Below, piece after piece: positions 50,464 to 59,490 of a DNA stretch of 64,000 nucleotides. The stretch spans positions 116,797-180,796 of the forward strand of contig JALGSV010000002.1 in the NCBI GenBank assembly GCA_029821755.1, written 5' to 3'. Made by a program: the position numbers and the translations under genes. Position 1 is the first letter of the stretch. The number at the start of each line of letters is the position of its first letter. Below the pieces are notes generated by a model. That model was not told the DNA's origin and did not search any database. It saw nothing but the letters and a program-made list of their open reading frames with translations. Origin of the DNA: Candidatus Zipacnadum vermilionense (lineage in GTDB: Bacteria; Armatimonadota; Zipacnadia; Zipacnadales; Zipacnadaceae).

Positions 50464-52396
50464 AGTCGGACTCGGTGGGGCCTGGGGCGGGGGTGGGTTT
50501 CACCCCGAGGGCGGCGGCGAGGATCTTGCGGGCCACCGGGGCGGCGGCAGTGCCGCCGTGACCGCCCTCCTCGATGAAGACGCAGATGGCGTAGCGTGGC
50601 TCATCTGCCGGGGCGTAGCAGACGAACCAGGCGTGCGGGGGTCGGTCCAGTCGGTCCTCCGCCGAGCCGGTCTTGCCTGCCACCGGCACCCCCAGGCCCT
50701 GCATCACGTGAGCCGTGCCGTGAGTGCGCTCCACCGCCAAGCGCATGCCCCGTCTTACCTTCTCCAGCACATCGGGGGCCACGTCCACCTGGCGTCCCTC
50801 GGGAGCATCTACCTCCTGCCGACCATAGCCCATCCACTCCGGCCAATCGATGCGTTTGACCAGATGCGGCTGGGGCAGGAACCCACCGTTGGCCACCGCA
50901 GCGGTCACCACCGCCATCTGGAGCGATGTGACGTTGATGAATCCCTGCCCGATCACCAGATGCAGCGTGTCCCCCGTGGTCCAAGATTCCTGCCTATCGT
51001 TGACCTTCCAGCGGCGGTCGCCCACAAACCCCGCCCACTCCTGGTCGAGGCCGATCCCCGTCACCGCGCCCAGGCCGAAGCGGCGGGCGTAGTCGGCCAG
51101 CGCGTCACTGCCCAGGCTCTTGTTGAGCACGAGGTTGTAGAAGTAGATGTCGCACGACTGAGCCATGCCCCCCCAGTAGTCCATCGTGCCGTGTTTCTTC
51201 CAGCAGCCGAAGCGCGTGTGGTCGCGGCCCAAGTAGATGGCGCCGGAGCAGTAGTAGCTGTCGTCGGTGGTGAGGTCGGTGGTGGAGAAGGCGGCACAAG
51301 AGCTGATGAGCTTGAAGATGGAACCGGGGGGGTAGGAGCCGCTGATGGCGTGGTTAAGCTGGGGGCTGCGGGGATCATTGCTGAGCGCCCGGAACTCCCG
51401 GGGAGTCCAGCCGCCAATCCACTTGTTGAGATCAAAGGCCGGGCGGCTGACCATTACCAGGACCTCACCGGTGCGGGGGTCGAGGACGACGACGGCGCCG
51501 ACGCCGAGCTTGCCCTTGAGCGCCTCGTCCAGGGCGCTCTCGGCAGCCTTCTGCAGCTTGGCGTCGAGGGTGAGGTAGACGGTGGCGCCGGGCACGGGCT
51601 TGCGCTCGGCGACGACCCAGGTGGGCTCTCCTTTGGCGTTGACCTCGTAGAGCCGGAAGCCGCGGCGCCCCTGTAAGAGAGGGATGACGTTGCCCTGGGC
51701 GTCGGTGACCTTCTCCAGCAGCTTCTCAGCGCCGGTTTGGCCGACCAGGGAGTCGAGAGCGTAGACGCGGTCCCGGATGGGGAAGGGCGGCCCATCGGCG
51801 GGATTGGTCGCGGGGTAGGTGACTTTGCGGAGGTTGTCGTGCTGCATCTGGGTGATCCCGCGTACATAACCGAGGAGGTGGGCGGCAAGCTTGCCGTGCG
51901 GGTAGAAACGCCGGACCTGGGTACCGATGCGGACACCGGGCATCTCCAGACACCGGGCCTCGACACAGGCGGCAACCTCGAAGGGCACATCCTCACCAAT
52001 GTCCTTGAGAGGGACGGCCTCCAGGGCCCGCTCCCCCAGGGCGGCTTCCAGGGCCTCGCGGACCCGGGGCATGGGAACGTCGAGGATCTCGGTGAGCAAG
52101 CGCACAATCTGCTCGGAAGCGGCCGGGTCTTTCTGGGGGTAGTCGGCGGGCACGACCTCGACATTCCACTGCGAGCGGTTACGGGCGAGGACTTCCCCGC
52201 GGCGATCGAGCAGGAGGCCGCGGGGGGCGGGCTCCCAGACGTCGCGGAGGCGGTTCTCCGCCGCCAACTGGTCGGCACTCTTCTCGCCCCACGACACCAA
52301 CTGCAACATCCCCAGGCGTCCGACCAAGACGAGCAGCACGAGGGCGGTGCACACCAGAAGTAGGCGGATTCGGATGTCGTAGCCGGTGAGTTCCAT
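50462..52396 (-). CDS. mrdA: Class B penicillin-binding protein 2 (elongation transpeptidase)
   Basis: 644 residues. One N-terminal membrane anchor (LLLVCTALVLLVLVGRLGML), the dimerisation start APRGLLLDRRGEVLARN, and the transpeptidase motifs SYPPGSIFKLISSCA (SxxK, near residue 357), SCDIYFYN (SxN) and VAGKTGSAE (KTG, near 573). It crosslinks peptidoglycan during side-wall growth, partnered by RodA, which is not adjacent. Its last codons run into an R4 repeat. No ribosome site is obvious upstream of the ATG; the gene follows PBP1A after 95 bases and may share its message. Confidence 0.93.
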   Translation of the reverse strand: MELTGYDIRIRLLLVCTALVLLVLVGRLGMLQLVSWGEKSADQLAAENRLRDVWEPAPRGLLLDRRGEVLARNRSQWNVEVVPADYPQKDPAASEQIVRLLTEILDVPMPRVREALEAALGERALEAVPLKDIGEDVPFEVAACVEARCLEMPGVRIGTQVRRFYPHGKLAAHLLGYVRGITQMQHDNLRKVTYPATNPADGPPFPIRDRVYALDSLVGQTGAEKLLEKVTDAQGNVIPLLQGRRGFRLYEVNAKGEPTWVVAERKPVPGATVYLTLDAKLQKAAESALDEALKGKLGVGAVVVLDPRTGEVLVMVSRPAFDLNKWIGGWTPREFRALSNDPRSPQLNHAISGSYPPGSIFKLISSCAAFSTTDLTTDDSYYCSGAIYLGRDHTRFGCWKKHGTMDYWGGMAQSCDIYFYNLVLNKSLGSDALADYARRFGLGAVTGIGLDQEWAGFVGDRRWKVNDRQESWTTGDTLHLVIGQGFINVTSLQMAVVTAAVANGGFLPQPHLVKRIDWPEWMGYGRQEVDAPEGRQVDVAPDVLEKVRRGMRLAVERTHGTAHVMQGLGVPVAGKTGSAEDRLDRPPHAWFVCYAPADEPRYAICVFIEEGGHGGTAAAPVARKILAAALGVKPTPAPGPTESD

Positions 52397-52491
52397 GGGG
52401 GGAATCGATAGACGACAAATGGGGACAGAAGTGCGGAGACTGGAGACGGCTCGTGGTCTTTCACTCGTCGACTATCGTTTATCGATGCCGT

Positions 52492-54774
52492 TCACGGTCC
52501 TTTGTGAATCGGGCACTTGCCACGGGGGGCGGTGCCGGCGGGGTAGCTGCGCTCCTCGGTGCTGGGGCAGAAGGGGCCGGCCAGCTTGCCGCTTTCGGTG
52601 CAGACGTTGACGGTTACCGTACGGCCGCCGGAGCCCGAGGACTCATCGCCGGCCACTGGCCGCTCCGGCGCCACAGTCGCTCCTGCGCGGTGCAGCTTGC
52701 AGGTTCCGGGAACCTTCTCGCCCGGCTCGAAGGTCTTCTCATAGGTGTTGGGGCAATACGGGCCGGCGCGCTGATCGGTGTCGGCACAGAGGGTGACGGT
52801 CTGGGCTTTGGCCTCCGGCTTCTCGGGGGGCTCGCGCCGAGTGGCCACCACCCCCGAGCCCTCCGGAAACTTGCCGTCGTAGCCGAGCAGTTGCATGGCC
52901 TGGCGAGTGAACTTGGCCCACAAGGGGGCGCAGAAGCCGCCGCCGCTGGCGTCGTGCATGGGCGAGTAGTCCTCATTACCTACCCAGACGGCGGTGGAGA
53001 GGTCGGGAGTGAAGCCGACCCACCAGGCATCGCGGCCGCTCTGGGTGGTACCGGTCTTACCGCCGGAGGGGTAGCCGACGCTGCGGGCGCGGGTACCGGT
53101 GCCGTAGCTGATGACGCTGCCCAACATGCTGATCATGCTGACGGCGGTCTCCGGGGAGATGACCCGCTGCGGGCGGGAGAAGTCACGATAGTTGTAGAGA
53201 GTGCGGCCCCAGTAGTCGTCTATCCGCAAGACGAAGGTGCGGTCGTAGCGCAGGCCGCCGGAGGCGAAGGTGGCGTAACCGGAGGCCTGCTCCAGGGGCG
53301 AGAGTTCCGACACCCCCAGGGCCAGGGACATGTAGGTGCTGAGGCGCTCTATGGGGATGTTTATGACCTTGGCAGCGTACTCGCGCACGCGGTCCCTGCC
53401 GACCCTCTGCAGGACCCGCACGGAGACGAGGTTGACGGACTGGGCCAGGGCACTGCGCAGGGAATACATGCCGCCCTGGCGAGGGCTATAGTTCTTGGGC
53501 GACCAGTACTTGCCGTTGCCCTGAGGCAGGGAGATGGCGCTGCCGCTGAACTGGGAATTGGGGCTGTAGCCGGACTCCAGCGCGGCACACCAGACGTAGG
53601 GCTTGAAGGAGGAGCCGGGCTGACGGCCATACTGGGGCGGGCCGGGATGGGCGCGGTTGTACTGGAGCTTCTCGTAAGGGCCGACGCCGCCGACCATGGC
53701 CAGGACCCGGCCGTCATGCACGTCCACACAGGCCAGCGCGCCCTGGCCGACGAGGTGGCCGCGGATGGCCCCGCGGTTGCGCAGGCCCTGGATCCAGCTA
53801 TCCATGTCCTCCTGAGCAGCCTCCTGCAGGCGGATGTCCAGGGAGGTGTAGACCCGCAGCCCGCCACGATAGATAGCATCCACGCCATACTGCTGGCAGA
53901 GCAGCTGGATGACGAGGTGGGTGTAGTGAGGAGCCCGCAGAACGATCACGCCGGGGGCCAATTGGCCGGCGTCCTTGGCGACCAGAGGGGCCTTGCGGGC
54001 CTCCTTGGCGTCCTGGAAGGCGAGGTCGCCGTTGCGAATCATGGCGTCGAGCACCTCGGAGCGGCGGCGCTTGGCGGCGTCGGGATGGCCAAGGGGATCA
54101 AAGCCGGTAGGGCGCTGAGGCAGGCCCGCCAGCAGCGCGCACTCGGCGAGGTCCAGATCCTGGGGCGCCTTGCGGAAATAGGTCTGGGCAGCGGTCTTGA
54201 TGCCGTAAGCGCCCCGGCCGTAGTAGACCTCGTTGAAGTACATCTCCAGCAGCTCATACTTGGAGAAGTTGCGCTCCAACTCCAGGGCGAGGAGGACCTC
54301 CTTGAGCTTGCGCTGCCAGGTACGCTCGTGGGAGAGCCAGATGTTGCGGGCGAGCTGCTGGGTCAGGGTGGAGGCGCCCTGCTGCACGCGGCGGCCCGTC
54401 ACGTCGACAAAGGCGGCGCGGAGAATGTCGCGGGGACTGATGCCGATATGGTCCCAGAAGCGGCGGTCCTCGATGTCCACCGTGGCCTGGATTAGGTTGT
54501 TGGGGATCTCGTTGAGCGGCGTGTACTCGCGGTTCTCCTTGTAGACGCGGGCGAGCAGGGCGTGGGTGACTTGACCGTCGGGGTAGCGCTCGGTGGAGTA
54601 GATTTCAGTGACCAAGGGAGGCTGCCAGCCCCGCTCGCGGATCTGGTCCGGCAAGAGGGTGTGCAGGTGGCTGATGACGCCAAGGGTGAAGCCCAAGGCC
54701 CCCATAGCGCCGATGGCCAGGACGGCATTGACACAGAGAAAGAACCGCGGAATTCCCGGGCGGCGTTGACGCAT
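52492..54774 (-). CDS. Class A penicillin-binding protein 1A
   Basis: 760 residues. Membrane anchor near residues 11-35; GT51 glycosyltransferase motifs IEDRRFWDHIGISPRDILRA (~100), GASTLTQQLARNIW (~127) and LERNFSKYELLEMYFNEVYY; transpeptidase motifs GSSFKPYVW (SxxK, ~385), SVN in AQSVNLVSVRVL, and GKTGTTQ (~571). The C-terminal tail holds two copies of a Cys pattern, CADTDQRAGPYCPNTYE...CKLH and CTESGKLAGPFCPSTEE...CPIH, each with a C-x8-GP-aromatic-CP core. It polymerises and crosslinks peptidoglycan. Directly upstream of mrdA on the same strand. Confidence 0.94.
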   Translation of the reverse strand: MRQRRPGIPRFFLCVNAVLAIGAMGALGFTLGVISHLHTLLPDQIRERGWQPPLVTEIYSTERYPDGQVTHALLARVYKENREYTPLNEIPNNLIQATVDIEDRRFWDHIGISPRDILRAAFVDVTGRRVQQGASTLTQQLARNIWLSHERTWQRKLKEVLLALELERNFSKYELLEMYFNEVYYGRGAYGIKTAAQTYFRKAPQDLDLAECALLAGLPQRPTGFDPLGHPDAAKRRRSEVLDAMIRNGDLAFQDAKEARKAPLVAKDAGQLAPGVIVLRAPHYTHLVIQLLCQQYGVDAIYRGGLRVYTSLDIRLQEAAQEDMDSWIQGLRNRGAIRGHLVGQGALACVDVHDGRVLAMVGGVGPYEKLQYNRAHPGPPQYGRQPGSSFKPYVWCAALESGYSPNSQFSGSAISLPQGNGKYWSPKNYSPRQGGMYSLRSALAQSVNLVSVRVLQRVGRDRVREYAAKVINIPIERLSTYMSLALGVSELSPLEQASGYATFASGGLRYDRTFVLRIDDYWGRTLYNYRDFSRPQRVISPETAVSMISMLGSVISYGTGTRARSVGYPSGGKTGTTQSGRDAWWVGFTPDLSTAVWVGNEDYSPMHDASGGGFCAPLWAKFTRQAMQLLGYDGKFPEGSGVVATRREPPEKPEAKAQTVTLCADTDQRAGPYCPNTYEKTFEPGEKVPGTCKLHRAGATVAPERPVAGDESSGSGGRTVTVNVCTESGKLAGPFCPSTEERSYPAGTAPRGKCPIHKGP

Positions 54775-54800
54775 GGGTGATGAAGGGCCTCAGTACGATG

Positions 54801-54830
54801 ATTGTAGCGTTGGGAGCGGGACAGGGTCAA
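54801..54830 (-). promoter_or_regulatory. Promoter of PBP1A (and probably mrdA)
   Basis: Minus strand TTGACC (54830-54825), 18-base spacer, TACAAT (54806-54801); start near 54794, about 20 bases before the ATG. Confidence 0.6.
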
Positions 54831-54937
54831 GGGGCGGGAGTCTCACCCCCCGCGCGCGGGGCCCTCTCCTCCCAACGCCCTTCGCTTCGCTACTTTCCGG
54901 ACTGGGGAGAGGGAAAGCGGTCCGCGCAGTCCTGGAG

Positions 54938-55855
54938 CTAATGATTGGACGATTTCTCGACGCCCGCGGTTTCGTCTGGAGCAGGCAAAGAGGAGCAGAG
55001 GTAGCGAAGGGCCCACTGCAGGAGGGCGGGACGTTCGGGGGGAGGGTACTTGGCGAGCGACTCGTCCTCGATGGCTAAGGCGCCCTGGTAACCGGAGGCG
55101 GCCAGGAGACGCGCCACGCGGGCGTAGTCCAGATCGCCCTCCGGAAGGGGGCAGACGCAGGAGCCGTATTCCCAGCCGGCGGGGCGGCGGCGCTCGCGCA
55201 TCGCGGGCGGGTAGGTGAGGTTCTTGGTGTGTACGTGCAGGACGCGCGGGGCGAAGTCGGCGATGAGGTCGTAGACTTGGGAGAGCGGGTAGCCGGCCCA
55301 GTAGAGATTGGCGGGGTCCAGCGCCAAGCCGACGCGGCCGGGGGGAAGAGCGGCAAGGACCTCCTGCAACCAGTGGGAATCGTTGCCCTGGCGGCCATGG
55401 TTCTCGATGGCGAGGACCACATGCGCAGCGGGAGTGGCCTGGAGAACCTGCTCCATCGCGCGGACATAAAGCGCTACTCGCCGCCGCCGGGGGAGGCGGT
55501 CGGGGCCGGACATGGCCCCGTCCAGGCGCACGATGGGGACGGACATGGCTTGCGCGACTTCCACGGCGCGGGTGACATGGGCGATCTCCGCCTGGGGGTC
55601 GGGGCCGTTGAAGTTGTTGACCACGAACAGGACGCAAGGTTCGACGCCCGCCGAGCGGTAGGCCGAGGCAGCCTGTTGGGCCTGCGGGAGCGAGGCGGCG
55701 CTGAGGCTGCGGTGCAGGGAGTCCTCCAGGGCCGGAAGGCACAGGTTGCGAGTGAGGGCCACCTCGACCCGCGCCAAGCCCAGGGCAGCGAGGCCCTGGC
55801 GGAGGCTGTCGAAGCCGGCCTGAAAGAGGGTGACATCTCGGAAGGCAGCGAACAT
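54938..55855 (-). CDS. Sugar-phosphate isomerase/epimerase-like TIM barrel (AP-endonuclease 2 fold)
   Basis: 305 residues from the ATG at 55855 (TTG at 55858 is an alternative). The barrel follows the xylose-isomerase-like order: GLARVEVALTRNLCLPALED, YRSAGVEPCVLFVVNNFNGP, VPIVRLDGAMSG, HVVLAIENHGRQGNDSHWLQ with the metal-binding Glu, RVGLALDPANLYWAG with Asp and a following barrel strand VLHVHTKNLTYPP with the His pair, and a late GALAIEDES with Glu. These are the metal ligands of the family. Substrate unknown; it may convert a hexose or uronate from the degradation cluster or from envelope synthesis. Confidence 0.8.
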   Translation of the reverse strand: MFAAFRDVTLFQAGFDSLRQGLAALGLARVEVALTRNLCLPALEDSLHRSLSAASLPQAQQAASAYRSAGVEPCVLFVVNNFNGPDPQAEIAHVTRAVEVAQAMSVPIVRLDGAMSGPDRLPRRRRVALYVRAMEQVLQATPAAHVVLAIENHGRQGNDSHWLQEVLAALPPGRVGLALDPANLYWAGYPLSQVYDLIADFAPRVLHVHTKNLTYPPAMRERRRPAGWEYGSCVCPLPEGDLDYARVARLLAASGYQGALAIEDESLAKYPPPERPALLQWALRYLCSSLPAPDETAGVEKSSNH

Positions 55856-55936
55856 CAAGAGCAGATAATACGCGGGAGGGGAGGAAGATGCAACGGGGAG
55901 GCGCCTACCCGAGTGTGTCCGCTACTCTCACCGACC

Positions 55937-55989
55937 GTCGGCGGGCCGGATTCGCCGCGCACTTCGTGCGCCGCTCATCGGGCCCCTCC
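55937..55989 (+). repeat. Repeat family R4, copy 3
   Basis: GGGCCGGATTCGCCGCGCAC, TTCGTGCGC, GCTCATCGGGCCCCTCCTGG; almost the reverse complement of 14642-14694. Confidence 0.7.
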
Positions 55990-56024
55990 TGGGGGAAGCG
56001 AACCTTTCTGCGGCCGAGGTGTTC

Positions 56025-56053
56025 TTGACAAGAGAGCGTTAGGCTACTATCAT
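56025..56053 (+). promoter_or_regulatory. Promoter of the BlaI/M56 pair
   Basis: TTGACA (56025-56030), 17-base spacer, TATCAT (56048-56053); start near 56060. Confidence 0.75.
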
Positions 56054-56060
56054 ATGTAGT
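56044..56060. promoter_or_regulatory. Candidate BlaI operator overlapping the -10
   Basis: CTAC-TATCATAT-GTAG dyad with TAC/GTA half-sites, compatible with BlaI/MecI sites (TACA-type). Its position on the -10 implies autorepression of the pair. Confidence 0.5.
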
Positions 56061-56150
56061 TGAAGGTATGGTGGGCGCGGAGCACCGGGGAGATGTCGGT
56101 GCCACCGGGAAGGCCCGCGCTACGCGATGGAAGGCAAGGCGGTGTTGGCG

Positions 56151-56597
56151 ATGGCTAAAGAGAAAGCACCCCATCTGTCGGTGTTTCGGCCGGAGCAGCC
56201 GGGGTTGGAGAAGATGCTGGGGACCCTGGAAGCCCAAGTCATGCAGGTGATGTGGGACTCCCCGCGTGCTCAGACAGTACAGGAGGTGCGCGACGATCTG
56301 GCGGTTCGCGGCAAGGAAGCCGCCTACACCACCATCATGACCACGCTCAGCCGGCTGTACTCCAAGGGCCTGCTGGAGCGGGAGACCCAGGGGAAGGCGT
56401 ACTTTTACCGCCCCCGCGTGAGCCGCGGCGAGCTGACCGACAGCGTTACGCGGCAGGTCATGTCCGGGCTGGTCGGGTCCTTCGCCGAGCCCGCTATCGC
56501 CTACTTCGTGGAGGCCCTGGAAGAGCAGTCGCCGGAGAAGCTGGACGCGCTGGCGGAGCTGCTGGAGAAGAAGCGCGCCGAGCGGCAAGGGCGCTGA
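56151..56597 (+). CDS. BlaI/MecI-family winged-helix repressor
   Basis: 148 residues from the ATG at 56151; an in-frame ATG at 56127 is the alternative and neither has a strong ribosome site. The winged helix is clear: LGTLEAQVMQVMWDSPRAQT, VQEVRDDLAVRGKEAAYTTI, MTTLSRLYSKGLLERETQGK and AYFYRPRVSRGELTDSVTRQ, with the C-terminal dimerisation helix containing FVEALEEQSPEKLDALAELL. In this family the repressor is inactivated by cleavage triggered by a membrane M56 sensor, which is encoded next, two bases downstream. No beta-lactamase gene follows. Confidence 0.9.
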   Translation: MAKEKAPHLSVFRPEQPGLEKMLGTLEAQVMQVMWDSPRAQTVQEVRDDLAVRGKEAAYTTIMTTLSRLYSKGLLERETQGKAYFYRPRVSRGELTDSVTRQVMSGLVGSFAEPAIAYFVEALEEQSPEKLDALAELLEKKRAERQGR

Positions 56598-56599
56598 GG

Positions 56600-57595
56600 A
56601 TGCTGCTGGCCGTGGCGGCGGTGCTCGTGGTGGTGGGAGGGTCGCTAGTTAGCTTGCTGCTGTACCTTCCGGCCGAGGCCCTGGCGCGCGGAGTGGCCCC
56701 AAGCCGGCCGGATTTGCGTGCGCGGTTGTGCCTGACGGCGCTGGTTACCCCCGTGGCAGTGGCCCTGGTGACGGGCGGGTGGGGCCTGAGCCGTCAACTG
56801 CTCCATCCCCTGTTCTCCCCCCATGCGGATCGTTTGCGTCCCCATATCTGTCTGCGTTCGTTCCTGGATACCCCCGACGGACCCTTTCGCGCACGACTGC
56901 TGGCGGGCGTGTGCGTGGCGCTAGTGGTGGCGGCGGGGGCGGTGCTGGTCGGAGGGCTGATCGCGGGGGCCTGGGAGGGGCGGCGGCTGGAGCGGCACGG
57001 ACGGAGGCGGGAGGCGCCGGACTGGGCTGCCGGCGTGGACTTGTGGGAGACGGAGGAGGGTCTGGCCTCCAGCCGGGGCTGGCGGCGGGCGGTGGCGGTG
57101 GGCAAGGCGTTACCGCGGTTGTTTCCCGGCGCGGAAGGGAAGGCGATCGTCGCCCATGAAATGGCCCACGCCCGGCGGCGGGATAGCCTGGTGGGACCGG
57201 TGGCGGCGGCGCTAGTCCTGCTGCAAGGGCTATCGCCGGCGGCATGGGCGCTGCACCGGCGCTGGCGGCTGGAGCGGGAGGCGGTCTGCGACCGCTACGC
57301 GGCGGAGCAGACCTCGCCGGAAGCGGTGCGGGAGGCGCTGGCGACGGCGGAGGCGCTTACCCGGGCCCTGGAGGAGACCAGCCCGCTCTCGGCACAGGAC
57401 CGGCACGCGCTAACACATCTGGCCTGGCGGCGGCAGACCCTGGAAAAGACGGAGGAGGGGGAAGGCGCGCGCTGGGAGGCGGTGGTGGTGGTGGCACTGG
57501 GAGTGGGGCTGGCGCTGGTGACGCTGCTAACGCCGGCGCTGCGGGATAGTCTGCAGTGCGTGGTGGAAGGGTTGCGGGGGGCGCTGGGGAGGTAA
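56600..57595 (+). CDS. M56-family (BlaR1/MecR1-like) membrane metalloprotease
   Basis: 331 residues; start ATG 56600 just after the repressor stop, so translationally coupled. Hydrophobic segments at ~5-25, ~45-65 and ~105-125, a cytoplasmic-loop protease motif IVAHEMAHARRRDSL (HExxH) and the downstream EREAVCDRYAAE with the third-ligand Glu, then a final membrane helix (VVVVALGVGLALVTLLT). It lacks the ~250-residue penicillin-binding sensor domain of BlaR1, so its inducer is probably not a beta-lactam bound outside. Placed between cell-wall genes, it may sense envelope stress. Confidence 0.88.
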   Translation: MLLAVAAVLVVVGGSLVSLLLYLPAEALARGVAPSRPDLRARLCLTALVTPVAVALVTGGWGLSRQLLHPLFSPHADRLRPHICLRSFLDTPDGPFRARLLAGVCVALVVAAGAVLVGGLIAGAWEGRRLERHGRRREAPDWAAGVDLWETEEGLASSRGWRRAVAVGKALPRLFPGAEGKAIVAHEMAHARRRDSLVGPVAAALVLLQGLSPAAWALHRRWRLEREAVCDRYAAEQTSPEAVREALATAEALTRALEETSPLSAQDRHALTHLAWRRQTLEKTEEGEGARWEAVVVVALGVGLALVTLLTPALRDSLQCVVEGLRGALGR

Positions 57596-57611
57596 GGGGG
57601 GCAGGGACGGC

Positions 57612-57703
57612 AGGCCTCTCCGCGTGGGGAGGGCTTCCAGCCCGCCCTCCCACAAACATGTGGCTGCCGTGGCAGGCTGGAAGGCCTGCGCCACGCGGAC
57701 ACC
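57612..57703. repeat. Three-way-junction repeat, family R1
   Basis: CCGCGTGG, hairpin GGAGGGCTTCCAGCCCGCCC, linker ACAAACATGTGGCTGCCGT, hairpin GGCAGGCTGGAAGGCCTGC, closing CCACGCGG. It lies between convergent genes. The linker resembles the reverse complement of that at 5153. Confidence 0.75.
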
Positions 57704-59254
57704 TCACACTTGGTCTCCTCTTCGCAGCTTCTCCCTGAATAGTACCCGGAGCCGGGACAAGACGGCGGTGCGGCGGTTGCCGTACCAGAGGGTGGGGAGG
57801 CACAGGATCAGGAAGAGGGCCATCCGCACGGCTACCCCGGTCCAGGTGGGTTCCGCCGGGCCCAGCAAGAGGCGCGCCAGTATCCCGGCTCCCTTGAGGG
57901 CGGCGATGGCCCAGAGGAAGGGGAGGTGGCATACCACAAGCTCCCGGAGCATCCGGCGGCGCTCGGGGTAGTAGTGGCCCAGGACGGCACTGAGAGCGAG
58001 GACGCTGGAGACGGCGTAGCCGAGGACCGCGAACATCGCCACCTGGGCCAGGCTGCCACCGTGGCTGAGGACCCAGGCGGAGCCGGCAGCGATGACCGCG
58101 GCGCCTGCCAGTTTGTTCAGCGCGATCAGGCTCTCGCGATTCATGGCGACGAGCAAGCCGTTGGCCGCCAGGGGGAGGGCCAGGAAGGCGCCTCCCATGC
58201 ACAGGACCTGAGCGGCGTAGGAGCCGGGGACGAAGCGGGGGACCACGGCGGCGACCAGGTAGGGCGTGAGGATGAAGAGGAGACCGGAGATGACCGGCAT
58301 GACAGTGGCGGCGGCGAGCGTGGGCGAGAGGACGTGGACGTGCAGGCGGGCGGCGTTGCTGTCCTCTGCGCCGTACTTCTCCCAGATGCGCGGCATCAGC
58401 ACGAAGCCGGCGGCCTCGGGAATCTTGTAGATGTAGCCGGAGATCTGCATGGCCAGGCTATACAGGCCCAGGCTGTAGGCGCTGAGGTAGTATTGCACGA
58501 CTACGCCGTCGACGGTGCGCAGGAGCACGTCGGAGAAGATGGTGACTAGCAGGGGGAGGCCGGCGCGGATCAGATACCAGACAACGGGCCAGTCCCAGCG
58601 AGGGTGGATGCGCAGACGGGCGGCGAAGTGCAGGTAGAGCAGTTGCGTGAGGTTGGCTCCCAGCCAGCCGAGCATGGCGCCCGGCGTGCCCCAGAAGTAC
58701 GCGCCGCCGATGACCATGAGAAACTCGCTGACCGTAGTAACCAGCGAGGCGAGGGCGAGGACGGAGTAGGTACCCCAGGCGCGCAGGACGATGCGGTAGA
58801 CGTTGAAGGCGTGACCGCACCAGACCAGGCCGGCGCCAATGGCGAGGACCTCCCGCGTGGTCAGGGCCATGCCCGGACCCCACAGCGCCCAGACCAGCAT
58901 TCCCAAGCTGCCCAGGAACCCCAGCGTCAGCACCACGGTCATGCCGACGTCCTCCAACTCCTGGGCGCGGGCGTCGTCCTTCCGGCCCAAGGCCATGGGG
59001 AGCTGCTTGCTCAGGCCGTGCAGGGCGCCGAGGTGGGCGTTAGAGAGGTACTTGTTGAAGAAGTCGGCCAGGCGCATCAGACCGCGACCGGTGGGGCCGA
59101 TGCGGTTCATGACGTAGATGCTCTGGACCAAGCCGAGGAGGAGGTCGGCGTAGGAGCTGCTCAACATGAGCACGGTGCCCCAGAGGGTGCCCTGGTGGGA
59201 GCGGCGGTCGCGAGGCGTGTGGTTGGGGGAAGGGAGGTGGGTGTCGTCGGACAT
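57704..59254 (-). CDS. Polysaccharide flippase (MATE/MOP superfamily, Wzx-like)
   Basis: 516 residues with about 12-14 membrane helices after a short hydrophilic N-terminus. The pattern of the MOP flippases is visible: SSYADLLLGLVQSIYVMNRI, RIGPTGRGLMRLADFF, WYLIRAGLPLLVTIFSDVLL, LGLYSLAMQISGYIYKIPEA, and a basic cytoplasmic C-terminus. It likely moves lipid-linked oligosaccharides across the membrane. The rfbB product supplies a deoxysugar precursor elsewhere in the window, but no glycosyltransferases are adjacent. The start lacks a clear ribosome site. Confidence 0.85.
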   Translation of the reverse strand: MSDDTHLPSPNHTPRDRRSHQGTLWGTVLMLSSSYADLLLGLVQSIYVMNRIGPTGRGLMRLADFFNKYLSNAHLGALHGLSKQLPMALGRKDDARAQELEDVGMTVVLTLGFLGSLGMLVWALWGPGMALTTREVLAIGAGLVWCGHAFNVYRIVLRAWGTYSVLALASLVTTVSEFLMVIGGAYFWGTPGAMLGWLGANLTQLLYLHFAARLRIHPRWDWPVVWYLIRAGLPLLVTIFSDVLLRTVDGVVVQYYLSAYSLGLYSLAMQISGYIYKIPEAAGFVLMPRIWEKYGAEDSNAARLHVHVLSPTLAAATVMPVISGLLFILTPYLVAAVVPRFVPGSYAAQVLCMGGAFLALPLAANGLLVAMNRESLIALNKLAGAAVIAAGSAWVLSHGGSLAQVAMFAVLGYAVSSVLALSAVLGHYYPERRRMLRELVVCHLPFLWAIAALKGAGILARLLLGPAEPTWTGVAVRMALFLILCLPTLWYGNRRTAVLSRLRVLFREKLRRGDQV

Positions 59255-59319
59255 GCGGATGGGTCTTTATCAGAGCTGCGACAGGTAAGGGGCAAGGAAG
59301 CTGCCGGAGGCTCGCGCCA

Positions 59320-59410
59320 CCGCGGAACCTCACCCCCAGCGCACACGCTGCGTACGCTGGCCCCCTCTCTGGGCGCGGACGCCCTGGGCAGGAAAGGGGG
59401 TAGCGGAGCA
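59320..59410. repeat. R2-related GC element
   Basis: CCTCACCCCCAGCGCACACG, CTGCGTACGCTGGCCCCCTC, TCTGGGCGCGGACGCCCTGG. It is the reverse-strand form of the GGGGGTGAGG elements. The remainder of 59255-59490 shows no gene. Confidence 0.5.
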
Positions 59411-59490
59411 GCGACAGACAGGGCAGGACGACCCCCGGCCGAGAACGCCGCGTACTAGGCGAAGAGTAATATAAGCTGCAACCTCCGCCC

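Noticed and set aside
56252..56599. Extension of the M56 protease frame upstream into the repressor gene
   Set aside because: The frame is open by chance; the ATG at 56600 begins a hydrophobic segment typical of M56 proteins and follows the repressor stop by two bases.
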